Counted from the first letter of the stretch, positions 10,456-21,410 are shown. The stretch is 64,000 nt of DNA from Plazaster borealis (GCA_021014325.1 CM037463.1:21522026-21586025), one strand, 5' to 3'. Numbers and translations are program-made. The notes: generated from the letters alone by a model not told the origin.

Positions 10456-11433
10456 TCTGAATGTTTATTTTGTTTGATTATTTCTTTTTTAAATTGCTAC
10501 TTTCTTTTGAAGGCATACTGCTGGAATGGTTGGCTTTGCTTACGTCCAATTTGATAATCAGAGAAACCCGAAGCCACGCTGGCTCAATGAAATTCATGTA
10601 TCCATGTTTGATAATGGCAGTTTTGTCGGGATTGAAAAAATCAAACCACTTTGGGACAAATTGTAGTCTAACCAGGCACCTCTATACAAGCATTCTTATT
10701 AGATTGACAATCTCAAAATCTCCATGTTGAAGTTTGCCTGATAATATTATTTTTTTGTTAACATAAACAACAGGGGGAAAAAACGCAGAGAGAGACACTT
10801 TCAAGGCATGATTTTTCTTGATGGTAATTTTTCTCCTTATTTGGAAAGCCTGTGGAGCGCTGCAAATGAAAATTTTATTCTAAAAATCATAAATGTTTTA
10901 TGGTGGCTGGCGCTTCTTTTTTACTCCTGGGTCAAATTATGTTAATGGTATTATAAAGCAGAGAAATGGGGAAATTCTCTGTGTTGTTTATGTTAGATTT
11001 AAAAAAGAATTTAGGGTGTCCAATGTTGCATGAAAAACATAAAACACCATAGTGATAGGAATTCCTATTCCTGATTAGGGTTTTCTTTCAGGGGGTTTTC
11101 TGAAAAAGGGAAATCCAAATGTTTAGTAACTCAGTTATTCCGAAGTAGGTGAATGTGGTTGGAGCAGTGAGTGAATTCTGTAGCTCATAATTTCAACAAA
11201 GAGGTCACCAGCCTGTACAATTATGAGCAGCAAAAACTGTGCTTGGCAGAGCTGTTTATTACAAATCGTTAAATCGTTAGATAAACCAACGTTTGAATAC
11301 TTAATATTAAATACTGAGTCTTTCTGGTTACAATTGTTGTAATTTATTGTCTTTACAGTCTTCAAGAGGTACCTGTGTATTTAACACATTGTCAGGTTGT
11401 GCTGCCTTCGTAAAGTGACCTTCAACTATCAAC
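10456..11433. other. AT-rich non-coding stretch, nothing identified
   Basis: Long A and T runs, no splice-flanked open frame, no recurrent repeat recognised. Confidence 0.4.
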
Positions 11434-11719
11434 CAGGGTATACACCCTTTGAAGTAATGTAGTTTTACAGAGAGAGGTAAATTTTCACACACAAATATTG
11501 AATATGAGAATGAAGCCTTTCTCAGGAATCTTTAAAAAAAATAAAAATTATGCAACAAAGGGTGGTTTTTTCTTTCATGGTTTTCTTGCAACTTCGATGA
11601 CCAATTGAGCCCAAATTTTCGCAGGTTTGTTATTTTTTAAAAGCATATGTTCAATGTTGAGATACACCAAGTGAGGATAGTGGTCTTTGACAATTACCAA
11701 AAGTATACCCTGCCTTTAA
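11434..11719. mobile_element. TTAA-type MITE, family A, end-truncated (copy A10)
   Basis: The right end CCCTGCCTTTAA and the arm ATGACCAATTGAGCCCAAAT are intact. The left third is missing, the copy starting at the CCCTTTGAAGTAATGTAG module. The centre has AATGAAGCCTTTCTCAGGA. Confidence 0.7.
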
Positions 11720-11894
11720 CAAAAACAAACTTGTGTTTGTTTTTTGTCCATCTTGCGTTTGGCAGATGCCACCAGTGAGTACATTTCACACCCTTTTTTC
11801 CCCGCATACTTAACATATTTGTTAAAAATTGTTGAACATCTTAAATTCAAAAGATTCTTCCTTCCTATATGCAAGTAAGGGTTTAATTTATTAG

Positions 11895-11970
11895 TATCTT
11901 GTTTTTGTGAAGCGCATTGATGCCACTGCCTTATGTGCTATATAAATCCTTGTTATTATTTAATTTATTT
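11895..11970 (+). mobile_element. LINE 3' tail fragment
   Basis: GTGAAGCGCATTGATGCC followed by TGTGCTATATAAATCC and TTATTATT resembles the terminal part of an L2/CR1-type LINE, which ends in a short AT microsatellite. Only the last 70 or so bases are present. Confidence 0.45.
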
Positions 11971-12397
11971 GTCCTACAATAACATTTAAGCAAATTCTTA
12001 AAAGAGATGATTAGTTTGTAGTATTTACCCGTTGAAGTGTTTTGAAATTTTCTGTTTCATGATTATTACTGAAATGCTTGAAAACCGTCATATCCAACTG
12101 ATTGAATGAAATTAATAGTTCATAATAGAAATCAGCTTTTTCTTTTAACCACCTTTAATGGACATGTGTAACTCATCCTCATGTACCTCTTAGGAACGCC
12201 AGTTTGGATCAAAATCTAAGGCTGCCTCCCAGTTTCGACCGCAAATATTTCGGTACAATTCATCCGTTGGAAGAGTGATTGATATGTACCTGAAGCTTCC
12301 CAGATATTTACAACCCTCGCACAGCTATATGCAACCCCCGTCTGGTTAACACATCTTGAGATGTCTGACCCCGATAGCCCCCGATGTCCAATCTCCC
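11971..12397. other. Non-coding stretch, nothing identified
   Basis: AT-rich without supported features until the X-box-like palindrome at its right edge. Confidence 0.4.
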
Positions 12398-12411
12398 GTT
12401 GCCACGGCAAC
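12398..12411. promoter_or_regulatory. RFX X-box-like palindrome
   Basis: GTTGCCACGGCAAC has two perfect half-sites with a two-base spacer and fits the RFX X-box consensus (GTNRCC, spacer, RGYAAC). RFX sites control ciliary and some other genes. A single site in possible intronic DNA is only suggestive. Confidence 0.4.
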
Positions 12412-13300
12412 TAGATGCTATGATTGAGGCATACGTTGATGCCCGTACCTGTTCATTTCGGCGGAATGATAATTTTTTTTTTTTGCAGATTCCGGTGCAG
12501 CAAATTGTCAGTAATGCCTCTCCTTATGTCATAGGCTGGGGCGATATAACCGTTCTTTGTCAAAGTCACCGTGACAAGAACACTTCTACAAATCCTAATC
12601 TTGGATTATCAAAGAGGAGTGGGGGTTGGGGGGGGGGTTCTCAAGTACCTTCAAACAGTCCCTTTCTGGATTGACAGTCATGCGTCATACCTTATCACGT
12701 CAAGCAAACCTAGCCTTCTGTGTTATGCAACACATGAGTCTGCCCTATAATTTGAAATCCCACGCCCCATACCAGCATTTGTGCGGATTTTATGATCACC
12801 AGTACATTATGTTTACTACTTAACTCACTAATTCGATTTGTGCATTTTTCAACCTGGGCTGGTAGTCCAACCTGCCTTTTTCCCAGCCACTCGGATTAAA
12901 CGCTTAGTGGCCATCTCAATAGAAGAGCAAACAGGATTGGGAAGCCTGAAATTGCAAATTGATAATTTGTGAGCATTCGGGAAGTCAGTAATGCCCTGCA
13001 GTTTTTTGAGTGAAAGTAATTTTTGATTTTAGTTAAAAGAAAACTGTGCAGCCTTCTGAAGATGAATATTTGGATGTAAATTGTAAATATCTGTGTCAGC
13101 TTCGTATTACTGTCATATTTTGTCATTGTCCTGCACTTGTCATTGTCATGGTCCCTTGCTGATTATTCAATTACATTACAGAGGTGTTTCGCTTCACTGC
13201 ATCGCTCGACCAATTTGTAATATTATTTTGTCTGCTTTGGAAATGGGGAGTTTTTGCTTCTACATGTATTTCTTGTTCAGAGTTAGTTGACAGAGCCCAG
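12412..13300. other. Non-coding stretch with poly-T and poly-G tracts
   Basis: A T-run followed by GCAG at about 12487 looks like an acceptor, but no clear donor follows (see rejected items). A G-run lies near 12627. No recurring repeat recognised. Confidence 0.4.
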
Positions 13301-13640
13301 TTTGAGTAGACTGAAGCCCCAATTATTGCTAAGCACAGACAAATGTTGCTTATCAGAAACTGTTTCTAGCCATAATACCGTGTACATGTAATTAGGTTTG
13401 TCTGCACAAAATTCCTAGCTAATTTTCGCTTAGCTTAACAAACTTTCAAGCAATATTTTCTGCTTTTAGCAGCATTGTGAAATTGGACATAGACCTCTGT
13501 AAGTACACAAAAACTGCTTAAATCTTGATTAGCTGAAACATGTTGCCAGCCAAAATACCATGTATTGTATGTCTTTTGTGACTGGTCCCCTGCTAATATT
13601 TTGCTTAGCATAGAAATTTGACTAGCACCTTTTCCTGCTT
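13301..13640. mobile_element. Degraded family E repeats, two partial copies
   Basis: TTGCTAAGCACAGACAA, TTTTGCTTAGC and CCAGCCAAAATACCATGT are diagnostic pieces of family E, and they occur twice in this span. Neither copy has both termini. Confidence 0.5.
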
Positions 13641-13927
13641 GACAGCTAAATTAAATTTGGTTCGAACTATCATAAGAGACGGTGAGGTGCTATTTCTGAC
13701 GCTGTCTTCTCCTTGGGCATCTGGAATTACAGACCTTAAATCCTCAGACCATTTGTCGCATTTTTTGGCTGTAATGCTCTGCAGGATTCTTTCAGCAAAA
13801 TAAAACAGCAAATAAAACTTGGCGTAGATTTGACCAAGATAAGAATCCAAGAGGCGCCGGGGGGGGGGGGGGGACGGGAGGGGGCTAGGGTTATAGCTTC
13901 TAACCTGAATGGGTAAGCTAGCCAGCT

Positions 13928-14109
13928 GGGCCCAATTTCATAAAGCAGAAAATTCTGCTGAGCAAATTTCTTTGCAAGAATTGAGTGGGTTACCAGTCCA
14001 GCAATGGTAACTGTATTGTATTTTGGCTGGTAACCTATTTTTCCTAAGCAAGAGTTTTCTGTGCTTAGCAAGTTTTTTGTGCTAACCATGCTTTATGAAA
14101 CTAGGCCCT
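13928..14109. mobile_element. Foldback repeat family E
   Basis: Starts GGGCCCAATTTCATAAAGC and ends GCTTTATGAAACTAGGCCC as inverted repeats. The inner part has GCTGGTAACC and TTTGGCTGGTAACC. A G-run of 14 lies just upstream near 13859. Confidence 0.7.
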
Positions 14110-14787
14110 GGTTTGACATTACCCCCCTGACATGAACGTATGTCAATAACCATCATGTTATAGCCCATGAAGCTGAAACTGCATTCTGCCGGCATTTCTG
14201 GAACGCCGGGGGTTTGGTGGCGGGAGGGGGGGGGGACTTTCCGTCTCTCCGAAATGCAAACAGAAGTCTAGCAGGTTGATGTCGTCGTGGTAAATTATAG
14301 CCCTTTTTCTATGATGCATGTAAGTTTTTTGCGAGCAATTCCAAAGAGAGCCTGTGGTCACAATGTTAAACAGGCGTGCTTTTGCAGCCAAAACTGCTCC
14401 CTTGTTTTGGGGGGGGAAAAAACTATTGATTTTCAAAAGGGGAATGTACATGTCTAGGTTTGTGACATGTAATTATGTCTGGGTACATTATAGCCACGCA
14501 GAGTACATGCACTACAGCCTGGATGGAAAGGCACATATAGCAATATATGCTTAATTTCCAATCAAGTCTTAAGTGAGGGTTTAATTGGCATATGCCTTGG
14601 ACTGTATAGGCAAGTGTAAAATTTGTAATTACCGTTACCATAGTGACTGAAGCACTGGGGCTGATGGGTTGATTTCCCTGTGGTAAAATGGAACACATAG
14701 CTGTAGTGCCGTGCTACATTTATAAACTCATGGTGTTCTTAATCAGTCATGATTTTTTAAAGCACTGGATGCACAGGGGGTTACACT
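14110..14787. other. Non-coding stretch with G tracts
   Basis: G-runs near 14226 and 14410. Open frames across them are not supported by splice sites. Confidence 0.4.
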
Positions 14788-14932
14788 CCTATGTTCCGAC
14801 ACCCCTGTTTCTCTTTAGCTCTAAAACCTAACCCTATCCCTAACCTTAACCAGGGAGCTCATGCATAGCCCTAACCCTAGCGTGTAGATCATGAGGGGTT
14901 ATCGGAACATGATAGGGGTGTCGGAACATAGG
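14788..14932. mobile_element. Palindrome with telomere-like CCCTAA motifs inside
   Basis: CCTATGTTCCGACACCCCT and AGGGGTGTCGGAACATAGG are perfect 19-base inverted ends. Between them are degenerate CCCTAACC repeats and a GAGCTCATGCATAG segment. It is a short foldback element; the telomere-like core is described in the findings. Confidence 0.7.
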
Positions 14933-15739
14933 CCTTGGGGCTTCCACAATAAATTGTCTCTCTAATTGTTGCGGATAACTATGGAGGGGTTTGGTTTATC
15001 AAGAAACTCCCTTTCACCTCTGTGAACAGACTAAAAACATACTGAGTGTAATCTTTGGAATGTAGCTCGTAATCTTTTTATATGCATGCATTCATAAAAC
15101 ATTTTGAATTTCATCTCAAATTCATTGGAAGGTTTTAGTTGGTGTGGTGAATTAAGTCTACAAAAAAATAATATTTTTCAGGTCTTGTTATCAAATTTCG
15201 CTCAGCATCACCATTATGCCAAAAACGTTCGATCCGCCGTCATTAAGTCAAGGGTCCTTTGCTGTTCCCTCGAAAAAGATTGACAAGAGATGGCCTAGAG
15301 GGACACAGGAGGAAAGCAGCTGTCAGATAAAGTGTGGCGGTTCATACTTGAGAACAATTTAGTCATGGCAGATATCAACACCTGTTTCTTGTTTACAGAG
15401 AAAACCGAGGCAGAACACAGACGTTGTTTTTCAAGTTGACTAAAAAAAAAGCTAACTATTAAAGGCAGACAGAAACAGATGTGTTCCGAAACCGCGGAAA
15501 CGGAACCCGGAGAACTCACATGCTTGGCTGTTTACCTGCGTCCACATTGCATGCTCTACATGTCAGCTGTGGTCATAGAGTATTGAGTACCCCCCCATGT
15601 CCCCCATTTTTGTTTTAATAACCAATTTTACAAAAACCGATCAATAGGAAAGTCACAGTTTTTTCCCAAACAGACAAAATGGGAGTGTATAAAATACAAT
15701 CAGCGTTCTGTGTAAGCGCGAGGTCTACTTTATGACCAA
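14933..15739. other. Repeat-poor non-coding stretch
   Basis: Mostly single-copy looking. A 48-codon frame at 15216-15362 starts with ATG but lacks splice or repeat context. The 15200-15560 part is less AT-rich and might be regulatory. Confidence 0.4.
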
Positions 15740-15935
15740 AACAGGGGTCAATTTTATGGGGCTGCGTACCAAAGAATTCTGCGCTTACAACGCCCTGTAA
15801 AGCACGTACTTCTATGGGGCGTGGTAGGGTGTAAGCACTTATAGCACCTGTAAAGCACGTACTTCAATTAGCCAGGGTAGGGCGTAAGCGCAGAATTCCA
15901 CAGTAAGCAGTGCCATGAAATTTGGCCCAGATAAT
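15740..15935. mobile_element. Family E-related repeat
   Basis: ATTTTATGGGGCTGCGTACC on the left and CATGAAATTTGGCCCAG on the right are degraded versions of family E termini. Inside, AAAGCACGTACTTC occurs twice, about 60 bases apart. Overlaps the start of the larger duplicated segment beginning at 15824. Confidence 0.5.
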
Positions 15936-16083
15936 TATTCTTTGAAATATTACCAGCAAAAGTACAATACCACAGGACTATTTTGTGTTTTATTTCAAAA
16001 CATAAATTTTATACTTGTACATTAAAATTGTTCAACATTGTATTGGAGCCTGGTTTCGTTTTTATCTATGTTATAGTTTATTT
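15824..16083 (+). repeat. Long direct repeat, copy 1 (pairs with 17446-17707)
   Basis: About 255 bases match the second copy closely, including ATTACCAGCAAAAGTACAAT and TTGTATTGGAGCCTGG. The two copies are in the same orientation and bracket a 1.36-kb interval with the LINE fragment and a SINE-2. Confidence 0.85.
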
Positions 16084-16160
16084 ATATATAGGACTCCAGG
16101 GAGAGCAGTTCTGTGACAACATGACGGGGCTACCCTGGTAAAACTAAACAAAATAAATGT
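16084..16160 (+). mobile_element. Short LINE-type 3' tail
   Basis: CATGACGGGGCTACCCTGGT followed by an A-rich AAACAAAATAAATG tail. The same GATGGGGCTACCCTGGTAA stretch with AAATAAATAAAAT tail occurs at 37895-37945. Probably the extreme 3' end of a non-LTR element. Confidence 0.45.
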
Positions 16161-17040
16161 AATACCTGTACATGATGGAAATGAATTATCTTAAACTGAA
16201 TGCTGATAAAACTGAATTTATGTTGATTGGGTCAAAAAAACAGCTTGACAAAATTCATGTTGATCACATCACTGTTGGCGGCTCTAACGTTACTCCTGTC
16301 AAACGTGCCCGTAATCTAGGTTTTACGATTGATTCAACAATGTCTCTTCATCAGCAAATCTCTCAAGTTGTACAATCCACATCCAACAATCTCAGAAATT
16401 TAAGCAGGATCTGAAAATATCTTTCACAACAAGCAACAAAACAGTTGGTTCATGCTTTCATCACTTCTCGTTTGGACATTTGCAACTCGCTTCTTTATGG
16501 TATTCATCAAAAACAACTCGCCCGTCTTCAGTTAAAACAAAACACAGCAGCACGCCTAATTTCACGCTCTCAACGCTCTTCACATGTTACCTCAATTTTA
16601 TGCAATCTTCACTGGCTTCCAATTAAATTTAGAATCATTTACAAACTCATGATTTTAACCTACCGCTCAATACATGGTACCGCACCATCATAAAATCTGA
16701 ACTCATCAGGCCTTATAACTCCAGTCGATCTGGTCTTCGTTCAGCAAGTCAACATCTTCTGTCTGAACCGAGATCTTATCACTCCTGGCGAGATATATCC
16801 GGTACTGCTGCCCCTCGTCTTTGGAACAGCCTTCCTCATAACATTCGCTCTATTTCATCCCCCAACCCCTTTAAAACTTCCCTCAAAACCTACCTCATGG
16901 TAATTGCCTACAACAGCACAGTTTAATTTAATTGATATGGCTTTTTTTCTGTAAATTGCTTCTTTGTCGCACCTTGAGCGCATACTTGTTAGGTGGATAT
17001 GTTTGCGCTTTACAAGTGTTATATTATTATTATTATTATT
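16161..17040 (+). pseudogene. L2/CR1-like LINE reverse transcriptase, 5'-truncated and inactivated
   Basis: The C-terminal part of a non-LTR retrotransposon reverse transcriptase, the enzyme that copies the element's RNA at the target site. Visible motifs in order are LKLNADKTEFMLIG, ARNLGFTIDS, VHAFITSRLDICNSLLYG, LHWLPIKFRIIYKL, IHGTAPS and APRLWNSLP, in the order expected for L2/CR1/jockey-type elements. The palm domain with its catalytic aspartates and the endonuclease lie upstream and are missing. A TGA at about 16412 interrupts the frame; the sequence then continues in the same frame. Near 16690 a small deletion shifts the frame, and the third part runs to TAA at 16924. A short untranslated tail ends in (ATT)n. 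Dead copy. Confidence 0.9.
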
Positions 17041-17300
17041 ATGAATAATCAGAGAATATGCATACCTAACTTAAAGGGCCTGTTGAGAAGGGGTGTTAGC
17101 CAGAGTTTGAGACTAGAATGTCAGAATTTGCTGTAAATTAAAAAATATAGTGTCCTCAATATTTGCATGATGAAAAGGCATCACAGGGTTAGCCTTTTTC
17201 TTCTTCTAATAAATGGGGACTGCTCTGAAATAGTATTTTGTCTTTGAACAAAAGAATCTGCTGGTTATAAGCATTAGATTCTAGATTGGGCCAATCATTC
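17041..17300. other. Non-coding stretch, nothing identified
   Basis: No exon or recurring repeat recognised between the LINE tail and the SINE-2. Confidence 0.4.
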
Positions 17301-17445
17301 AGGTTAGCTTTGTGGTTTCTTCCCTGTTTATTCACCGGAGCCGGGTTCAAGTCCCGCTTTGGACCGGAGGCCTAGCATGTGGAATCTTGGGAATGCAATC
17401 TAGTAAGGTTTGTGGTAGCACCATGTAATAATCTCTCTATGGGTT
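17301..17445 (+). mobile_element. tRNA-derived SINE-2, short variant (copy 1)
   Basis: The head has GTGGTTTCTTCCCTG and a B-box GGGTTCAAGTCCCGC. The body CTAGCATGTGGAATCTTGGG and AGCACCATGTAATAATCTC is shared with 17713-17876. It lacks the longer tail of the copies at 21133 and 30328. Confidence 0.6.
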
Positions 17446-17707
17446 GTAGTAGGGTGTAAGTGCTTACAGCGTCCTGTGAAGCGCGTACTTCAATGAGCAA
17501 GGGTAGAAGTAAGCACAGAATTCCACAGTAAGCAGTGCCATAAACTTGGACCCAGATTATCATTCTTTGAAATATTACCAGCAAAAGTACAATACCACAG
17601 GACTATTTTGGTTTTTATTTCAAAACATAAATTTTATACTTGTACATTAAAATTTACCAACATTGTATTGGAGCCTGGTTTTGTTTTTATCTATGTAATA
17701 GTTTATG
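17446..17707 (+). repeat. Long direct repeat, copy 2 (pairs with 15824-16083)
   Basis: Matches copy 1 over about 255 bases with scattered differences. It sits between two SINE-2 copies, so this neighbourhood grew by duplication as well as insertion. Confidence 0.85.
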
Positions 17708-17712
17708 TATCC

Positions 17713-17876
17713 AGGGCAGGTTTGTGGTTCCTTCCCCTGTCATTCACCGGGCTGGAGCAGGGTTCAAGTCCCACTTTGGACCGGAGCCCTAGCATGTGGA
17801 ATCTTGGTGTGGTGTTAAAGCAATCTAGTAAGGTTTGCGTTAGCACCATGTAATAATCTCTCTCTACGAGTTGTGG
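17713..17876 (+). mobile_element. tRNA-derived SINE-2, short variant (copy 2)
   Basis: B-box GGGTTCAAGTCCCACTTTGG and body CTAGCATGTGGAATCTTGG match the copy at 17301. This copy has an extra TGTGGTGTTAAAG in the body. Confidence 0.6.
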
Positions 17877-18550
17877 TTGTGAAAAGAACCAATGGTTTAA
17901 CAACTCAGTGGGTTTTTTTTTGTTCATGTTCATCCATGCATCATATACCTCCTCCAATTAAATTTAATTGGATGATTATGTTTTTCAATTACGTGTACTT
18001 TTTAATTAAGGGCGCTGTTAGACTATGGTGGAAGGTCACTGCATGGTCGCTGACAACAACCTACTTTCAGGTTGTGGCAAAAATATTCAAAAAGCCTACT
18101 TGAGGTAAATTTAGTGATGACTGTGGCAATTTTTGAATTGCTTTGCCTCCCAACTTTTTACAAGAAAAAAATTGCATACTATTGTCACTACAGACTGGTT
18201 GCCGCACTCTGAGGATGTGTACTTTTGCCAAAATTCTCAAAGGTTCTCAACAAAATAAAAAGCAGGAAAAATATTGGTGAATTCTTGTTTATCAATATTT
18301 TGTCTTTCTTACTGTATGTTTTAAATTCTGAACAAATTGTCACTGTTCAGAAATAATGAATATGCCAAAATCATGAACATTTTGTACAGTTTTTGTACAC
18401 ATTTGTATACATTCATCGCTGTCTACATTTTCACTGCAACTTTCAGAACCTAAAAATGTAATAAGTTTCAGACATGAATGAGTTTGACTAACGAATCACT
18501 GCATTTGCAGTGTTGTATTTCACAACGTAACAACTTGTGATTGAAATCCA
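17877..18550. other. Non-coding stretch, nothing identified
   Basis: AT-rich. A GGGCGCTGTTAGACTATGG near 18010 recalls a piece at 1300 but no repeat boundary is evident. Confidence 0.4.
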
Positions 18551-18738
18551 GAGTTCAATTCAACAGAGCTGCTTACAACAAGCAAAAGGTAGCTAAGCAC
18601 AAAACAAGGAAACACGTACCAGTCAAAATACCATGTTACATGTACCATCTGTGACTGGTTTCCTGCTGTTTTTTGCTGAGCAGGAACCTGTTAAGCAAAC
18701 CTTTCTGCTTTAAAAGTAGCTCTATGAAATTGGACCCC
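18551..18738. mobile_element. Foldback repeat family E
   Basis: Left end TTCAACAGAGCTGCTTAC and right end GTAGCTCTATGAAATTGGACC are inverted repeats. The interior has CAGTCAAAATACCATG and GTGACTGGTTTCCTGCT, as in other copies. Confidence 0.7.
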
Positions 18739-18922
18739 TCTTTATCAGAATACATAGCATTGGCAAAGTTCCAAGTATGCATTGAACACGGCTTTTACGT
18801 TCTCGCAAAGTGACAAATCTTGTGACCGACATATTTCGTTTCAGCGTTTTCACAAAGTGACAAATCCCTGTGTGCATAGTTGTGTACAATCAACAAAGTA
18901 AAGCCACTCAAGAAAAGTGGCA

Positions 18923-19757
18923 AGGCTCGAAATTTACATTGGTCCGCGGGCTTGAGGCCATTGATTCTTATCGTCTGGCCAGTAACCTCACGACCGGACA
19001 ATTGCGGCAGTCGCGTGTTTTTCAATTGGATAATAATACCCGACTTTAGTCACTGTGTAAAAAAATCTTTATGTTGACTTTGAATCTGATAAATGTCTCT
19101 CAGTTCTGAGTATCGAAGTTTACTCACCCCATGACAGATGTGAAGAGATCAAGCTCAATGAGTCGATTGTCGGAAATATCAGTATGGAAAAACAAGCCAA
19201 AACAGGCCAGTAGGGGTGAAATTTTCAATAAAAAACTTTTTTTTGTAAATTTAATTGCCAAAATGTATCTTTTTTTTGTATTGGCAACTTCCTTCCTGGT
19301 AAATAACATCAAAAAGGGGTTAAATTAGCATTGAAAGAAAATGTGCGGATGTAGTTTCAATAAACAACTCAACTTTAAACCCCCTTTTCTCAGTTTCATT
19401 CTCTCGCATCTCTTGGTGTTTCTACTTTCACAACTTTTGAACCAAAGATGGTATCAACATGGGGTTTTAACAGTATTAAAGCATAGATTATGCTCTTTTC
19501 AAATGTAAACAAAAATTAAAATTTTCCTGGGTCGACAAATGACTCATTTTGCTTGATCAAATCAAACATGAGATAAATCTTCTCTAATGCTTGTTCAAAT
19601 AAAGACAGTTCATGAGTTAAACTGTGTAGGCTGTAGATACATTTTTTTCCTCATTTTGATTCTTACCTTGGAAACATGTTTCTGGTCCAGTAAAAGTTTT
19701 GATCCACAAGCCCTCAAGTCTTGTGGATTTTTCTCCCCAAATTCGGGCCCCGAGTGG
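18923..19757. mobile_element. Repeat family F, longest copy
   Basis: Starts AGGCTCGAAATTTACATTGG and ends near AATTCGGGCCCCGAGTGG. It carries, in order, the GGCTTGAGGCCATTG module, GACAAATGACTCATTTTGC, ACATGTTTCTGGTCCAG and CTTGTGGATTTTTCTCCCC. It shows that the split pieces at 2905-3123 and 3465-3590 belong to one element. No coding frame is conserved. Confidence 0.65.
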
Positions 19758-20264
19758 TGAAAACAGGAGCCATTTTAAACAAAACATTCAGCAACTATAA
19801 TGGTTGTCCGCAGATGTGTTTTCCCTCCTACTAACCGCACTTTATTAAATAATCTTTAAATTGCCACAAGCTTATGTTATTGAAATTAAACCACATGTGA
19901 GCGGTATCAGCGTCAGCTCTATTTTTATTCCGACTGTCAATCGTTAGACCACGACATACAGAATCTAATTAAACCGGGATTATTGTCCGATAATTAGATT
20001 TTGTTTTCTTATATTTTCCGTTCCCTTGTATTGTTTGCCTCGGGCATCTGGGTCACTGTGCAAAAATCGTGTGTGACGCAAATTTTTGTGTATATGGCAC
20101 ATGATTAATTACCCACATGATCTAAGTTCCCTTGAACAAGTTGTCAATTTTGGTTTCCTGTCAGCAGTTGTCATAGTTATAGGATTGTTGTAAAGACCGT
20201 AACTATTTAATCTATTTTAATTCGCTTGAAGTCTTCACTGGACTGTTTGTTATGAGATATTGAT
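19758..20264. other. Repeat-poor non-coding stretch
   Basis: Nothing recurrent. Segments such as GTCCGATAATTAGATTTTG are AT-rich and homeodomain-site-like, but no specific site can be claimed. Confidence 0.35.
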
Positions 20265-20605
20265 TTAAAGGCCCTGTACACTATTGGTAAGATCGAAAAA
20301 GACAAATGTTCACAGATTCACACCCAACTTACATGATTTAAAGTAAGCAATGGTAGAAAGGGTTCCTTGAAATATTTCTGCCTAAAATGCTATTGTTTCT
20401 GAGAAATGAGTAAAACAATAGTTTTTATCACGCGCGATATTTTGAAAAAACAGAAAACACATAAGGTCTCTTTTCGCTATTTTCTCGTGATCTCGATAAC
20501 CAATTGAGCTCAAACTTTCACAGGTTTGTTTGTTTATGCATGTTGAATCACACAAAATGTGGACGCTGATTTTGAGCTGTTACCAAAAGTGTACAATACC
20601 TTTAA
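20265..20605. mobile_element. TTAA-type MITE, family D (copy D1)
   Basis: TTAAAGGCCCTGTACACTAT and GTGTACAATACCTTTAA are the inverted ends. The right arm GATAACCAATTGAGCTCAAA is a diverged version of the family A arm. The left arm, AATGTTCACAGATTCACAC, differs from family A and marks family D. Confidence 0.8.
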
Positions 20606-21048
20606 AGTACCATAGCCCAAATGTCTTGACTTATTTTTTATTTTATTTATTTTTTTTTTTTTTGGGGGGGGGGTGTTTACTGATAAGATTTAATGAAGGC
20701 TGCCAGACAAAATGTCAATAATATAGTAAATTAATAATAAATTACGTGCATATAAGTAACCAAGATAAGTCAACAGACTCTTGTACAAATAGGGAGGGAA
20801 GCAGACGGATCACGAATTCAAGACTAGAGTCTTTGTGTTTTAAAGAACGAGACATTACTGTTTCTGAAACGTGTACATTGGGCAAATATTTGTAAGAGGT
20901 GACACAACATTGGTCTATAGAAAGAGGACATTCGTTCAAGTTGTCAAATTCAAACAATAATTGATCATAAAACTGACTTATAAGGAGCTTGTGATTTTGA
21001 GGAAACAGCACAGAGCATTAAATGGACGCATTTGTAGCTTTGGTATTT
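20606..21048. other. Non-coding stretch with a T/G homopolymer tract
   Basis: A long T-run is followed directly by ten G near 20666. Nothing else supported. Confidence 0.4.
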
Positions 21049-21132
21049 TGATAGAGGTTAAATTTGCATCAGGGATAACGAATATTAATTTGTGTTTTAT
21101 CGATACACTGATGTGTATTAAGCACTATACTC
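21049..21132 (-). mobile_element. tRNA-derived SINE-3, 3' part only
   Basis: AAATTTGCATCAGGGATAACG and ACACTGATGTGTATTAAGCAC match the body end of SINE-3 (better copies at 49885 and 62628). It is cut off where a SINE-2 begins, so the SINE-2 probably inserted into it or replaced the rest. Confidence 0.6.
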
Positions 21133-21410
21133 GGGTGGTGTGGTTGGTGTAGAGGTATCTTTCCTCACCTTCCACCTCTAGGACCCCGGTTCGAATCACG
21201 CCGGGGGCGCTATATGGATTGGGTTGTCAGTCCCTTCCTGACTGCGTGGCTTTCCCCTAGAATAGTTCTCTTGGGTTTTCCTCCCACATCTAAAACTGAA
21301 ACTTAGTTTTCCTCATCTTCTCTCCATTGGGTTCTTGGCTTCTACAGTGATTAAGTTCGCTTCTCTGAGAGTCTTTGGCTTCAAAACCAAAATAAATGAA
21401 ATAAAATGAA
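21133..21410 (+). mobile_element. tRNA-derived SINE-2, full-length type
   Basis: Head with GTGTGGTTGGTGTAGAGG, B-box CGGTTCGAATCACGC, body GGATTGGGTTGTCAGTCCC and TTTTCCTCCCACATC, and the end GAGAGTCTTTGGCTTC followed by an AAATAAATGAAAT tail. The A/B boxes make it an RNA polymerase III-type SINE. Same family as 30328 and 37351. Confidence 0.8.

Noticed and set aside
12412..12674. Acceptor-like T-run plus GCAG near 12487 followed by an open frame
   Set aside because: No usable donor follows, the frame runs into a G tract, and joining it after the 7659 exon gives an early stop.
13736..14089. A 117-codon minus-strand open frame
   Set aside because: More than a third of it lies in a family E repeat and it crosses a G tract.
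15216..15362. A 48-codon ATG frame in less AT-rich DNA
   Set aside because: Too short, with no splice sites and no recognisable motif.
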